DNA of 64,000 bases. It comes from Opitutaceae bacterium. Lineage in GTDB: Bacteria; Verrucomicrobiota; Verrucomicrobiia; Opitutales; Opitutaceae. Position numbers and translations under genes: made by a program. The stretch is taken from the NCBI GenBank assembly GCA_016794785.1, contig JAEUHC010000015.1, positions 372,001 through 436,000 on the forward strand. The letters are read 5' to 3'. The notes beneath the pieces were generated by a model. It had not been told where the DNA came from, did no database searches, and was given only the letters and a program-made list of their open reading frames with translations. Positions 1 through 8,378 of this stretch are shown piece after piece; the first letter of the stretch is position 1, and each line of letters starts with the position of its first letter.

Positions 1-468
1 TACGCCTGCGGCGCGGCGGTCGCGGAGGTGGAGGTAGATGGCTACTCGGGCCTGACCCGCGTCGTGCGCGTGGACATCGTCCACGATGTCGGAGACTCGC
101 TGAACCCCGGCGTCGATCGCGGGCAGATCGAGGGCGGGTTTGTGCAGGGCATGGGCTGGCTCACGAGCGAGGAATTGAAATGGGACGACAAGGGCCGCCT
201 CCTCACCCACAGCGCGAGCACCTACCAGATTCCCGCGATCAGCGATGTGCCGATGGAGTTCAACGTCACCCTGCTGCCCAACGCCGCCAACCAGCACGCC
301 GTGCACGGCAGCAAGGCCGTGGGCGAACCGCCGCTGATGCTCGCGATTTCCGTGCGCGAGGCGATTCGCGATGCAGTGGCCAGTTTCGGCCAACCCGGCG
401 GCCCGGTTCCGCTCGCCTCACCCGCCACCGGTGAGGCGGTGTGGCGGGCGATTCAGGCGCGATGCTGA
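1..468 (+). CDS. Xanthine dehydrogenase, molybdopterin-binding subunit (C-terminal fragment)
   Basis: The reading frame is open from base 1 and ends in TGA at 466-468, so this is the last ~155 residues of a gene that starts outside the window. It matches the C-terminus of the large molybdenum-cofactor subunit of xanthine dehydrogenase (XdhB/XDH type), which oxidises hypoxanthine and xanthine in purine breakdown. Visible signatures are the VHDVGDSLNPGVDRGQIEGG stretch and, near the end, GSKAVGEPPLMLAISV; its GEPP glutamate corresponds to the family's catalytic glutamate beside the Mo centre. The protein ends soon after the final helix, as expected. The next gene is on the other strand only 10 bases away, so the two ends converge. 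A related aldehyde-oxidase-type enzyme is the main alternative. Confidence 0.88.
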   Translation, partial: YACGAAVAEVEVDGYSGLTRVVRVDIVHDVGDSLNPGVDRGQIEGGFVQGMGWLTSEELKWDDKGRLLTHSASTYQIPAISDVPMEFNVTLLPNAANQHAVHGSKAVGEPPLMLAISVREAIRDAVASFGQPGGPVPLASPATGEAVWRAIQARC

Positions 469-478
469 TCAGCTCCGT

Positions 479-943
479 TTATTTTTTCGCTCGAGCGAGC
501 TGCCAAGCTTCCACCGCATCACGCTCGGCATCCGCCAACGCAGACGGCCCGAATTTCTGTGCGAGAAATTGATGGATTGAGGCGTTGTAAGCGTCGGCAA
601 AGTTTACGAGCGGTTCGTTCACGATGCACCCGGCCAATGGATCCAGCCGCACGTTGAAACGGTCGAATAGAATTTCTGAAAAGTGCCTTTCGCTGGCCGC
701 CGTGCGGCCATAGCGCAGCAGCTTTGGCGCCCCGCGCGCAATATCGCCAAGTGCTTCGGCGCGGCCATCGCGACCGACGAAATTCTGTCCGGAGAACAGT
801 GCGCGCGTGTCTTGGTCAGCTTTTTTGACAGCAGCGTGATGTTCATCGGCGGATCTTTGCCTGCGCGTATCACGCCAATGAATGAAATAGCCGGCGAACA
901 ACGCGAACCCGGCCAGAGGCGTAATGATGTAAACGAGGCGCAT
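479..943 (-). CDS. Small membrane-anchored protein of unknown function (paralog of 48636-49115)
   Basis: A 154-residue protein of no family I recognise. Residues ~4-22 form one hydrophobic helix (MRLVYIITPLAGFALFAGYF) followed by a basic stretch, so it is probably anchored in the inner membrane with the rest in the periplasm. The C-terminal half contains DPLAGCIVNEPLVNFADAYN and then a helix-rich tail. The gene at 48636-49115 has the same plan and the same core (DLAGCLVTEALVEYVSSYN), so the two form a small family in this genome. The start lies 3 bases after the stop of the DUF5069 gene, so it is probably the last gene of a minus-strand group with rnr and DUF5069. Function unknown. Confidence 0.7.
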   Translation of the reverse strand: MRLVYIITPLAGFALFAGYFIHWRDTRRQRSADEHHAAVKKADQDTRALFSGQNFVGRDGRAEALGDIARGAPKLLRYGRTAASERHFSEILFDRFNVRLDPLAGCIVNEPLVNFADAYNASIHQFLAQKFGPSALADAERDAVEAWQLARAKK

Positions 944-946
944 GGC

Positions 947-1480
947 TCAACGCCGCCCCGCCGAACGCCGCACTACCCAATCAACGATGGCGTCGTCGTC
1001 CCGCTCGTGGCGCCAGACGAGGGCGAGGAATTCGGCGGGGATGATGTCGTGCTCCTGGAAAAAGGAGCGATCGCCACCGCAGCCATACATGAGCGAGGTG
1101 GGCAGTTCGCCGCGGAGCTTGGCGCGGGCCTTGGGCAGGAGACGCGGGAGCCAGGAGATGCCGCGCACGCTGGCGGTCTTCGCGGGCATGGTCGCGGGAT
1201 CGAGCACGGTGGCGGAGGGGCGGGCGCCCTGCACATTCAAGAAATAGTCGCGACGCACGAGCTCGATGCCGAGGGCGTGGTTGGGGCCGGGCTGGCCGTC
1301 GTAGCCGTGAAAGTCCTCGGCGTAGTCGAAGAGGTTGTTCGGGGAAATCCCGTTGGCGGCGAGGAACGCCTTCTCGTCGGGCGTGCAGAGGGCGTCGGCG
1401 CTGCGCACGCCGCCGGCGTAGCGCGCCACGGCCTGATCATGGAGGGCGCGGAAGCGATCGGGAAAGGTGTAGTGTTTCAT
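947..1480 (-). CDS. DUF5069 family protein
   Basis: A 177-residue soluble protein. I chose the ATG at 1480 (MKHYTFPDRF) because residues upstream in the same frame look non-coding. The C-terminal part has the DUF5069 pattern: LPRLLPKARAKLRGELPTSL, then a YGCGGDRSFFQEHDI segment, then a DDDAIVDWV helix. The family is common in Verrucomicrobiota and has no established function that I know of; it is predicted cytoplasmic. It lies 103 bases downstream of the RNase R stop and 3 bases upstream of the small membrane protein, which suggests co-transcription. The N-terminal ~75 residues, with a Tyr-rich FDYAEDFHGYDG, are longer than the minimal domain. Confidence 0.75.
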   Translation of the reverse strand: MKHYTFPDRFRALHDQAVARYAGGVRSADALCTPDEKAFLAANGISPNNLFDYAEDFHGYDGQPGPNHALGIELVRRDYFLNVQGARPSATVLDPATMPAKTASVRGISWLPRLLPKARAKLRGELPTSLMYGCGGDRSFFQEHDIIPAEFLALVWRHERDDDAIVDWVVRRSAGRR

Positions 1481-1583
1481 GGTTTGAAAGTAAGCGACCC
1501 GAACCAAGGCGTGAAACTCGAGGTTGCAAGCGGCGGCCGACCCGGAAATCGCGTTGAGGTCAACGCGCTCCACCTCCGGTCGT

Positions 1584-3998
1584 TCAACTCGCCGGGCGGA
1601 AATCGATCAGGCGCTTGAAGCGGTCCACGGACTCGACGACGACGGGCAGGCGGAGGTTGAGTTCGTAGCGCTTCTTGCGCTTGCGGCCGATGAGCGCGCC
1701 GGCCTCCTCGTCGAACCAGTAATGATCGTCGCCGAGCGTGCCGGCGGCCACGAAGCCGAAGGTCATCGAGGCGACCAGTTCGATGAAGAAACCATTTGCG
1801 CGCACGTCGGTGACGATGGCGTCGAAGCGGGTCTTCGGTGTCTTCTCCAGCTCGCGCTCGAAGAATTCGAGGAGCTTCACCTTCACGCTGTCGCGCTCGG
1901 CCTCGGTGCTGTTGATTTCGGTGAGGCTGAGATGCTCGCCCATGCGCTCGACTTGGGAGAGCGTGTAGGCGGGGCCGGTGGCCTGTGCGAGGTGCTGGCC
2001 GAGCACGCGGTGCACGACGAGATCGGAGTAGCGGCGGATCGGCGAGGTGAAGTGCGTGTAGTCCTGCTTCGCGAGGCCGAAGTGCCCGTCGGCCGTGTGG
2101 CGGTAGGCGGCTTTCTTCAGGCTGCGGAGGAGCTGCGTGCGCAGGGTGTAGCCCTGCGGATGCTGATGGAGCACCGCGAGCACGCGGACGAGCTCCTCGC
2201 GGCGCGTGAGGTCGCTGGCCTTGATGCCGAAGCTGCCGAGGAGTTCGCGCAGGTCGGAGAGTTTCTCGGGGTCGGGCTCGTCGTGGACGCGGTAGAGGGA
2301 GGGAAACTTGCGCGTGCGCGTGAGGCGGGCGACGGCCTCGTTGGCGGCAAGCATGAATTCCTCGATGAGCTGGTGGCTCTCGTCATGCTCAATTTTCTCG
2401 AGGCGGTCGGCGTAGCCCTTTTCGTCGACGAAGATTTTCGTCTCGGGCATGTCGAGATCGAGGCTGCCGTGGGCCATGCGATCCTTGCGGAGGCGGGCGG
2501 CGATTTTCCAGAGGGCGCGCGTCCAGCCCTGCAAATCGCGCAGCTCGGCTTCGCTCAGTTCGCGCAGGGCGCGGCCCGTCGATCCGGTCTGGTGCTTGGG
2601 CGGCAGCGGGAGCGAGCGGATGCGCTCAAGATCGTCCTCGAAGAGCAGCGCGTAGGCTTGCTTGTAGGTGAGGCGCTTGCGGCTGCGGATGACGGTGTTG
2701 GCGTAATCCGTGGCGGTGATGCGGCCCTTTTTGTCGAAGGTGAGAAAGACCGCCTTGCAGAGCCGGTCCTGCGCCTCGACGAGGGAGCAGAGGCCGTTGG
2801 AGAGTTTCTCCGGCAGCATCGGGACGACCACACCGACGAGATAGGTGGAGTTGCCGCGGCGCTGCGCCTCGCGATCGAGCGCGGTGCCGGGACGCACGTA
2901 GCTGGAAACATCGGCGATGTGGATGCCCACGCGCACGGCGCCATGATCGAGTGTCTCGTAGGAGAGGGCGTCGTCGAAATCCTTGGCGTCATCGGGATCG
3001 ATCGTGAAGACGGGCTTGGCGCGGTAGTCGAGCCGGCCGGCGGCGTCACGCGCGGGCACGCGGTCGGGGAGGGCGGCGGCCTCGCGCTCCACGTCGGCCG
3101 GGAACTGCGTGGCGAGATCGTATTTGTGGAAGATGCCGAGGAGCTCCGCGCGGGGCTCGTGGGTGCGGCCGAGGCGCTCGATGATGGTGCCGGTGAGGGC
3201 ATCCTCGCGCCGACGCCACGGGGCGAGGCGGACGATGACCTTGTCGCCGACGCGCGGGGCCGGATCGACGTCGCTGTCGGAGGGATCATCGACGCGAATC
3301 TCGAAGGAGAAGCGCGGGTCGTCGGCCACGACGATGTAGCCGCGGCGGGTGGCGCGCAGATCGCCGACGATGGTTTCGCGGCCGCGGGCGACCACGCGGA
3401 CGACGGCGCCGATTTTTTCACCGGGGCGTCGGCCCTTGCGGCCGGGAATGATGCGCGCGATCACGCGGTCGCCGGGGAGGGCGACGCCCGTGTCCTCGGG
3501 GAAAATCTGCACGGCCGGCAACTCGGCCTCCTGCTCGCGGATGACAAATGCGGTGCCGCCGGCGCGAAACTGGATGCGGCCGAGCAGCTCGCCGGGTCGG
3601 AGCACAGGCTCCGCGTCGCGCGCCGGGGCGTGAGAGGCGGCCGGGGCCGCGCGACCGGATGCGGGGCGGCGCGGCGGGGACGATGCCGCTTCGCGAGCGA
3701 GGGCGAGCGGGTCGGCTCCCTTGGGGCTGGGCGGCGGCAGCGCGGGTCCGCGGCGAGACGGGGTGAAGAAGCCGCGCGAGGTGGCGGTGCGCGGGCGCTC
3801 GGCCGCGGAGTCGGCGCGGGCGATGCGGCCGTTGGCCGCGCGCGAGAATTCGCCGCTCTTCAGCAGCAGCCGGACCTCGTGGGCGAGCTGGCCGCGCTCC
3901 TTCTTCTTCAGCTCCAAACGGCGGGAGAGCTCGAATTCGTTGACGGGGAGATACGCGGGGGCTCGCAGGTGCGCGAGCAGACGGTCGCGGAGTGACAT
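1584..3998 (-). CDS. rnr: Ribonuclease R (RNB-family 3'-5' exoribonuclease)
   Basis: About 804 residues. It degrades structured RNA from the 3' end, processively and without specificity, in mRNA and rRNA turnover. Order of parts: an N-terminal winged-helix region (residues ~1-70), an Ala/Pro/Arg-rich linker (~75-135), cold-shock-like RNA-binding domains (~135-300), the RNB catalytic domain (~315-665), and a C-terminal S1 domain (~715-804). The RNB metal-binding segment FTIDPDDAKDFDDAL carries the conserved aspartates near residue 333. RRYSDLVVHRVLG, typical of RNase R/II, is also present. The start was set at ATG 3998 (MSLRDRLLAHLRAP); a longer frame to 4064 exists but its extra residues do not fit the family. 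It is divergent from glgA across a 68-base gap. The low-complexity linker is longer than in E. coli RNase R. Confidence 0.95.
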   Translation of the reverse strand: MSLRDRLLAHLRAPAYLPVNEFELSRRLELKKKERGQLAHEVRLLLKSGEFSRAANGRIARADSAAERPRTATSRGFFTPSRRGPALPPPSPKGADPLALAREAASSPPRRPASGRAAPAASHAPARDAEPVLRPGELLGRIQFRAGGTAFVIREQEAELPAVQIFPEDTGVALPGDRVIARIIPGRKGRRPGEKIGAVVRVVARGRETIVGDLRATRRGYIVVADDPRFSFEIRVDDPSDSDVDPAPRVGDKVIVRLAPWRRREDALTGTIIERLGRTHEPRAELLGIFHKYDLATQFPADVEREAAALPDRVPARDAAGRLDYRAKPVFTIDPDDAKDFDDALSYETLDHGAVRVGIHIADVSSYVRPGTALDREAQRRGNSTYLVGVVVPMLPEKLSNGLCSLVEAQDRLCKAVFLTFDKKGRITATDYANTVIRSRKRLTYKQAYALLFEDDLERIRSLPLPPKHQTGSTGRALRELSEAELRDLQGWTRALWKIAARLRKDRMAHGSLDLDMPETKIFVDEKGYADRLEKIEHDESHQLIEEFMLAANEAVARLTRTRKFPSLYRVHDEPDPEKLSDLRELLGSFGIKASDLTRREELVRVLAVLHQHPQGYTLRTQLLRSLKKAAYRHTADGHFGLAKQDYTHFTSPIRRYSDLVVHRVLGQHLAQATGPAYTLSQVERMGEHLSLTEINSTEAERDSVKVKLLEFFERELEKTPKTRFDAIVTDVRANGFFIELVASMTFGFVAAGTLGDDHYWFDEEAGALIGRKRKKRYELNLRLPVVVESVDRFKRLIDFRPAS

Positions 3999-4066
3999 GT
4001 GGTGTGGGAGGGGCACAGCGACACGGCCGTGCTTTGGGATTGGCCTGACGAAAGAGGCTGCCATAG

Positions 4067-5518
4067 ATGCGCGCGATGAAAATCGTCCACGTGGCGAGCG
4101 AGCTCTTTCCCTACATGAAGACCGGCGGTCTCGCGGATGCCGTGGGCGCGCTGAGCTCCGCGCTCGCGGATGACGGGCACGAGGTCTCGGTGTTTCTCCC
4201 GGGCTACCGCGCCGCGTGCGAGCATGGCGACGCCGCCGCCGCGGCGCGCCGCCTCCGCTTCAAGGTCGAGCTGGCGGGCGATTTCCTCTCGGGGGACGTG
4301 CGGGCCTTCTCGCCGCGGAAAAACCTCACGGTCTATCTGATCTGCCGCGAGGAATTTTTCGATCGCCGGGCGCCCTACGGCAACGGCGAGCGCGACTATG
4401 AGGACAACGCCGACCGCTTTATTTTCTTCTGCAAAGCCGTGGTCGAGATGCTGCGCCTGGGCGATCTCCAGGCCGACATCGTGCACTGCCACGACTGGCA
4501 GGCCGCGCTCCTGCCCGTTCTGCTGCGCGACGCGGAGCGGCGCCACGGCGTGACCCTAGCGCTGAAAACGATCTTCACGATCCACAACATCGCCTACCAG
4601 GGCGTGTTTCCCGCGAAGACCTTTGCGCGCACCAACCTGCCTGACGACCTCTACACCATCGACGGGCTCGAGTATTACTCGCAGGTCAACCTGATGAAGG
4701 GCGGCATCCTCTTCGCCGACCGCGTGACGACCGTGAGCCCGCGCTACGCGCGCGAGATCCAGACGCCGGACTTTGGGTGCGGCCTCGACGGTGTCGTGCA
4801 GACGCGGGCCGACGACATCGTGGGCCTGCTCAACGGCGTGGACACCGGGGTGTGGAATCCCACGACCGATGCCCTGCTGCCGGCGCGCTACTCGGCGGAC
4901 AATCTCGCGGGCAAGAAAGTCTGCCGCGCCGAACTGCTCAAACGCTGCGGCTTCGTCGTGGAGACGACCGGGCCGATTTTCGGCATCGTCGCGCGGCTCA
5001 CGGAGCAGAAGGGCATGGACTTTGTGCTGGGCAACGCGGACTTCTTCCTCGCGCAGGACTGCCGGCTCGTCGTGCTGGGCTCGGGTGACAAACGCCTGGA
5101 AAAGCAACTGCGCGAACTCGCCGCCGTCGCGCCGCAGAAAGTGTGCTTCGCCGCCAAGCTCGACGAAGGCATGAGCCACCTGATCGAGGCGGGATCGGAT
5201 TTCTTCGTGATGCCATCGGTCTTCGAGCCGTGCGGGCTTAACCAGATGTATTCCCAAGTTTACGGCACGGTGCCAATCGTCAGCCGCGTGGGCGGCCTGG
5301 CCGACACGGTGATCGACGCCGACGAGCAGCCCGCTTCCGGCACAGGCCTGATGTGCGAGCCCGAGGTGCTGAGCCTGCGCGACGCCCTGCAACGCGCGCT
5401 CATGCTCTTCGCGGATCGCCCGCGCTACGCGGCGGTGCAACAGCGCGGGATGGCGCGGGATTTTTCCTGGAAAGTGGCGGCGCGCGCCTACGAGCAACTC
5501 TACCAGGATTCGCTGTGA
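4067..5518 (+). CDS. glgA: Glycogen synthase (ADP-glucose:starch/glycogen glucosyltransferase)
   Basis: A 483-residue GT5-family enzyme that adds glucose from ADP-glucose to the growing alpha-1,4-glucan in the cytoplasm. The N-terminal nucleotide-sugar motif K-T-G-G-L is at residues 18-22 (ELFPYMKTGGLADAVGAL). The C-terminal E-x7-E type motif is in SVFEPCGLNQMYSQ near residue 387. An AAAGAGG element at 4051-4057 sits 9 bases before the ATG at 4067, which supports that start; an in-frame ATG at 4076 (MKIVHVASE) is the alternative and matches the usual family N-terminus. Length is normal. Its neighbours are rnr (divergent) and a photolyase, so there is no glycogen operon here. Confidence 0.95.
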   Translation: MRAMKIVHVASELFPYMKTGGLADAVGALSSALADDGHEVSVFLPGYRAACEHGDAAAAARRLRFKVELAGDFLSGDVRAFSPRKNLTVYLICREEFFDRRAPYGNGERDYEDNADRFIFFCKAVVEMLRLGDLQADIVHCHDWQAALLPVLLRDAERRHGVTLALKTIFTIHNIAYQGVFPAKTFARTNLPDDLYTIDGLEYYSQVNLMKGGILFADRVTTVSPRYAREIQTPDFGCGLDGVVQTRADDIVGLLNGVDTGVWNPTTDALLPARYSADNLAGKKVCRAELLKRCGFVVETTGPIFGIVARLTEQKGMDFVLGNADFFLAQDCRLVVLGSGDKRLEKQLRELAAVAPQKVCFAAKLDEGMSHLIEAGSDFFVMPSVFEPCGLNQMYSQVYGTVPIVSRVGGLADTVIDADEQPASGTGLMCEPEVLSLRDALQRALMLFADRPRYAAVQQRGMARDFSWKVAARAYEQLYQDSL

Positions 5519-5571
5519 CGCGGCGGCGCGGCGCATCCGTGCCCGCCTGCGGTCCGTAGCATCGGCCCAAC

Positions 5572-7026
5572 ATGAGAGCCACGCTGCTCTGGTTTCGCCA
5601 TGACCTGCGCTTGCAGGACAATCCCGCCCTGCACGCCGCCTTGGCGCGCGGGGTGCCTGTCGTGCCGGTCTTCATCCTTGATGAGGCGGGCGAGGGCCGA
5701 TGGCCGATGGGTGGCGCCTCGCGGTGGTGGTTGCACCATTCGCTCCAAGCGCTCGACGCGGCGCTGCGCGAGCGAGGCTTGCGGCTAATCCTGGCGCGGG
5801 GCGACTCGGCGACTATGCTCCGCGCACTCGTGCGGGCGACCGCTGCCGACGCCGTCCACTGGAACCGCCGCTACGAACCCGCGATTATCGCGCGGGACAA
5901 GGCCATCAAGGCCGAGCTGAACGGCGCTGGCATCGAGGCGAAAAGCTTCAACAGCGGGCTGCTGCACGAGCCGCACGCCATCGCGAACAAGGCGGGCGGG
6001 CCCTTTCAAGTCTTCACGCCCTTCTGGCGGCACTGCCTCACGCTGCCGGTGGCCGAGCCAATCAAGATCAGTCTCGCGACTGTGCCCGCGCCGGCGAAGT
6101 GGCCGCAATCGTTGGGACTCGACGAACTGGAGCTGCGGCCACGCATCCCGTGGGACGCGGGACTGGGTGAAACTTGGACGCCCGGCGAGGCCGGTGGGAT
6201 GAAGCGCCTGCGGCATTTTGCCGCGCGGGCGATGGAGGATTACGCCGAAGAACGGAATCTGCCCGGCCGCGACGGCACCTCGATGCTCTCGCCCTGGCTG
6301 CACTTCGGCGAAGTCTCGCCGCGCCAGGTCTGGGCCGCGGTGCAGGCGCGATCGAAAGCCAGCGGTGTTTTTCCGCCGAGCAAGGGCGCGGCTGTTTTCC
6401 TGAGCGAAGTCGGCTGGCGCGAATTTGCGCACCATCTGCTGTTTCATTTTCCGCACACGCCGGAGCGGCCGCTGCGGGAGGATTTTGCGAAGTTTCCCTG
6501 GGCCGATGATCCCCAAGGCGCGAAACTCCGCGCGTGGCAGCGTGGGCTCACCGGCTACCCGATCGTCGATGCGGGCATGCGGCAACTGTGGCGCACGGGC
6601 TGGATGCACAACCGCGTGAGGATGATTGTGGCGTCGTTTCTCGTTAAGCATCTGCGGCTGCCGTGGAACCACGGGGCCGAGTGGTTCTGGGACACACTGG
6701 TGGATGCCGATCTCGCGAACAACACGCTCGGCTGGCAGTGGAGCGCGGGCTGCGGGGCGGACGCGGCGCCCTATTTCCGGGTCTTTGCGCCCGTGCTCCA
6801 AGGGCGGAAGTTCGATGCGAACGGCGACTACGTCCGCCGCTGGGTGCCCGAGCTGGCGAAATTGCCCGCGGAGAATCTCCACACCCCGTGGGAGGCCCCG
6901 GCGGAGGTCTTGGCCGAGGCGGGAGTGACGTTAGGGAAAAACTACCCGCATCCCATCGTCGATCACGCGACGGCACGGGACGACGCGCTGGCGGCGTTCA
7001 AGGCGCTGCGGTCCGGCAGTCGCTGA
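5572..7026 (+). CDS. phrB: Deoxyribodipyrimidine photolyase
   Basis: A 484-residue cryptochrome/photolyase-family flavoprotein that uses blue light to split UV-induced cyclobutane pyrimidine dimers. The N-terminal alpha/beta antenna domain begins TLLWFRHDLRLQDNPAL. The C-terminal helical FAD domain has the family hallmark at residues ~364-408: WNHGAEWFWDTLVDADLANN followed by TLGWQWSAGCGADAAPYFRV. PYFRVFAP and the internal TGYPIVDAGMRQL are also typical. This pattern fits class I CPD photolyases; a cryptochrome-like or 6-4 role cannot be excluded from sequence alone. It follows glgA by 53 bases on the same strand. The start ATG is preceded by only a weak ribosome-binding sequence. Confidence 0.94.
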   Translation: MRATLLWFRHDLRLQDNPALHAALARGVPVVPVFILDEAGEGRWPMGGASRWWLHHSLQALDAALRERGLRLILARGDSATMLRALVRATAADAVHWNRRYEPAIIARDKAIKAELNGAGIEAKSFNSGLLHEPHAIANKAGGPFQVFTPFWRHCLTLPVAEPIKISLATVPAPAKWPQSLGLDELELRPRIPWDAGLGETWTPGEAGGMKRLRHFAARAMEDYAEERNLPGRDGTSMLSPWLHFGEVSPRQVWAAVQARSKASGVFPPSKGAAVFLSEVGWREFAHHLLFHFPHTPERPLREDFAKFPWADDPQGAKLRAWQRGLTGYPIVDAGMRQLWRTGWMHNRVRMIVASFLVKHLRLPWNHGAEWFWDTLVDADLANNTLGWQWSAGCGADAAPYFRVFAPVLQGRKFDANGDYVRRWVPELAKLPAENLHTPWEAPAEVLAEAGVTLGKNYPHPIVDHATARDDALAAFKALRSGSR

Positions 7027-7084
7027 ATCAAGCGGTCCGAGGCAGCGGCCACGCCTGCGGTCTCGCGAGGGCGTGGATCAGTTT

Positions 7085-7140
7085 GGTGGAGGGAGGGGCT
7101 TTACGCCCCGACGTGCCGCGGGGTAAACCCGCTCCCACAG
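7085..7140. repeat. Imperfect palindromic intergenic element (REP-like)
   Basis: Between the photolyase and the lactonase gene lies an imperfect inverted repeat: a GGAGGGAGGGGCTTTACGCC arm and a GGGGTAAACCCGCTCCCACA arm. It shares the terminal GCTCCCACAG with the cleaner palindrome at 57850-57925. It looks like a decayed copy of a dispersed REP-type element and might act as a transcription stop. There is no T-run. Confidence 0.5.
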
Positions 7141-7220
7141 ATTCGATCAGAAACAAACTGGGCCACTACCCTCGCCGGACTGCGGTTGATCTATGGGGGC
7201 GGACTGCTACGGCTCCGGTG

Positions 7221-8366
7221 ATGAAATCATTCTTACCCCTGAAAGTGGCGGCTAAATTATCGGCGATGGCGGCGCTCGTGCTGAGCGTAGGCAGCGGAGC
7301 GGGCGCGGCGACGCTGCCCGTTTATTTCGGCACCGGCGGTCCGGGCGCCAAGGGCATCTATCGGGCGACGTTCAACTCCGACACGGGCAAACTCTCGGCC
7401 GCGGAACTCGCTGCGGAGGTTGGCAGCCCCGGTTTCCTCGCGCTGCATCCGGACGGAACGAAGCTCTACGCGGTCGCGAGTTTCCCGGGTGGTCCCGGTG
7501 CCATCGGCTACCGCATCGGGGCGGGTGGCGCGCTCACGTTGCTCAATTCCGCGCCCACGGGCGACGGTGGCGGCGCGCACATCGCGGTGCATCCGTCGGG
7601 GAAATTTCTCCTTACCGCGCAATACGGCAACGGTTCGACGGCGCTGTTTCCCCTCGATGCGGAGGGGAAGCTGGGCGCGGCCAAGGTTTACAAGCACGAA
7701 GGCGGCTCGAAGGTCGTGCCGGGCCGGCAGGACAAGCCGCACGCGCACTGGGCCGGCTTCTCGCCCGACGGACGTTTCGCCCTGGTGCCGGACCTCGGGC
7801 TCGACGGCATCGTGATCTACCGCGTGAATCTCGACGCGCTGGCGCTGGAGAAACACGGCTTTGCGGCTTCCGTGCCGGGCGGCGGCCCGCGTCACATGCG
7901 GTTTTCGCCGGATGGGAAATTCATCTACCTCCTCAACGAGCTCTCAGTGTCGGTCTCGAGCTTCGCCTGGGACGCCGCGAATGGCACGGCGCGGCGACTC
8001 GCCGACACGCCGAATCTCAGTGCGGAAGCCAAAGCCAAGGAAGCATTCAACGCGGCCGCCGAAATCCTCGTGCATGGCAGCGGGCGTTTTGTTTACGCAT
8101 CGAATCGCGGGCACGACACCGTGACGGTGTTTCAAGCCGACCCGGCGACGGCGGCGCTGAAGGTGGTCCAAGTGCAGCCGGTGCGCGGGGCGTTTCCGCG
8201 CAATATCAACCTCACGCCGGACGGAGGCTGGCTGCTCGCCGCCGGTGCGGATTCCAACACGGTTTCGGTCCACAAGGTGAACCCGCAGAGCGGCGAGCTC
8301 ACCTACCAGACCAAGGGCGTGATCAACGTGCCAGCGCCGATCTGCATCCTGTTCGCGCGGCCGTGA
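7221..8366 (+). CDS. Exported lactonase-type beta-propeller (6-phosphogluconolactonase fold, Lactonase family)
   Basis: A 381-residue protein with a Sec signal peptide (about residues 1-29, ending SGAGAATL), so probably periplasmic. The rest is a seven-bladed propeller of the lactonase family (PF10282, YbhE/Pgl-like): repeated blades with HPDGTKLYA, HPSGKFLLTA, FSPDGRFALV, FSPDGKFIYLLNE and LTPDGGWLLAAG. Cytoplasmic members hydrolyse 6-phosphogluconolactone; an exported one more likely acts on another sugar lactone, as made by periplasmic sugar dehydrogenases. I chose the ATG at 7221, where the signal peptide begins; the frame is open well upstream but overlaps the photolyase gene. It converges on the TBDR with a 12-base gap. 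Substrate unknown. Confidence 0.85.
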   Translation: MKSFLPLKVAAKLSAMAALVLSVGSGAGAATLPVYFGTGGPGAKGIYRATFNSDTGKLSAAELAAEVGSPGFLALHPDGTKLYAVASFPGGPGAIGYRIGAGGALTLLNSAPTGDGGGAHIAVHPSGKFLLTAQYGNGSTALFPLDAEGKLGAAKVYKHEGGSKVVPGRQDKPHAHWAGFSPDGRFALVPDLGLDGIVIYRVNLDALALEKHGFAASVPGGGPRHMRFSPDGKFIYLLNELSVSVSSFAWDAANGTARRLADTPNLSAEAKAKEAFNAAAEILVHGSGRFVYASNRGHDTVTVFQADPATAALKVVQVQPVRGAFPRNINLTPDGGWLLAAGADSNTVSVHKVNPQSGELTYQTKGVINVPAPICILFARP

Positions 8367-8378
8367 GGGTGGCGGGGC

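Noticed and set aside
1524..3995. An 823-codon open frame on the plus strand
   Set aside because: Antisense to rnr, which has a complete RNB domain in the other strand.
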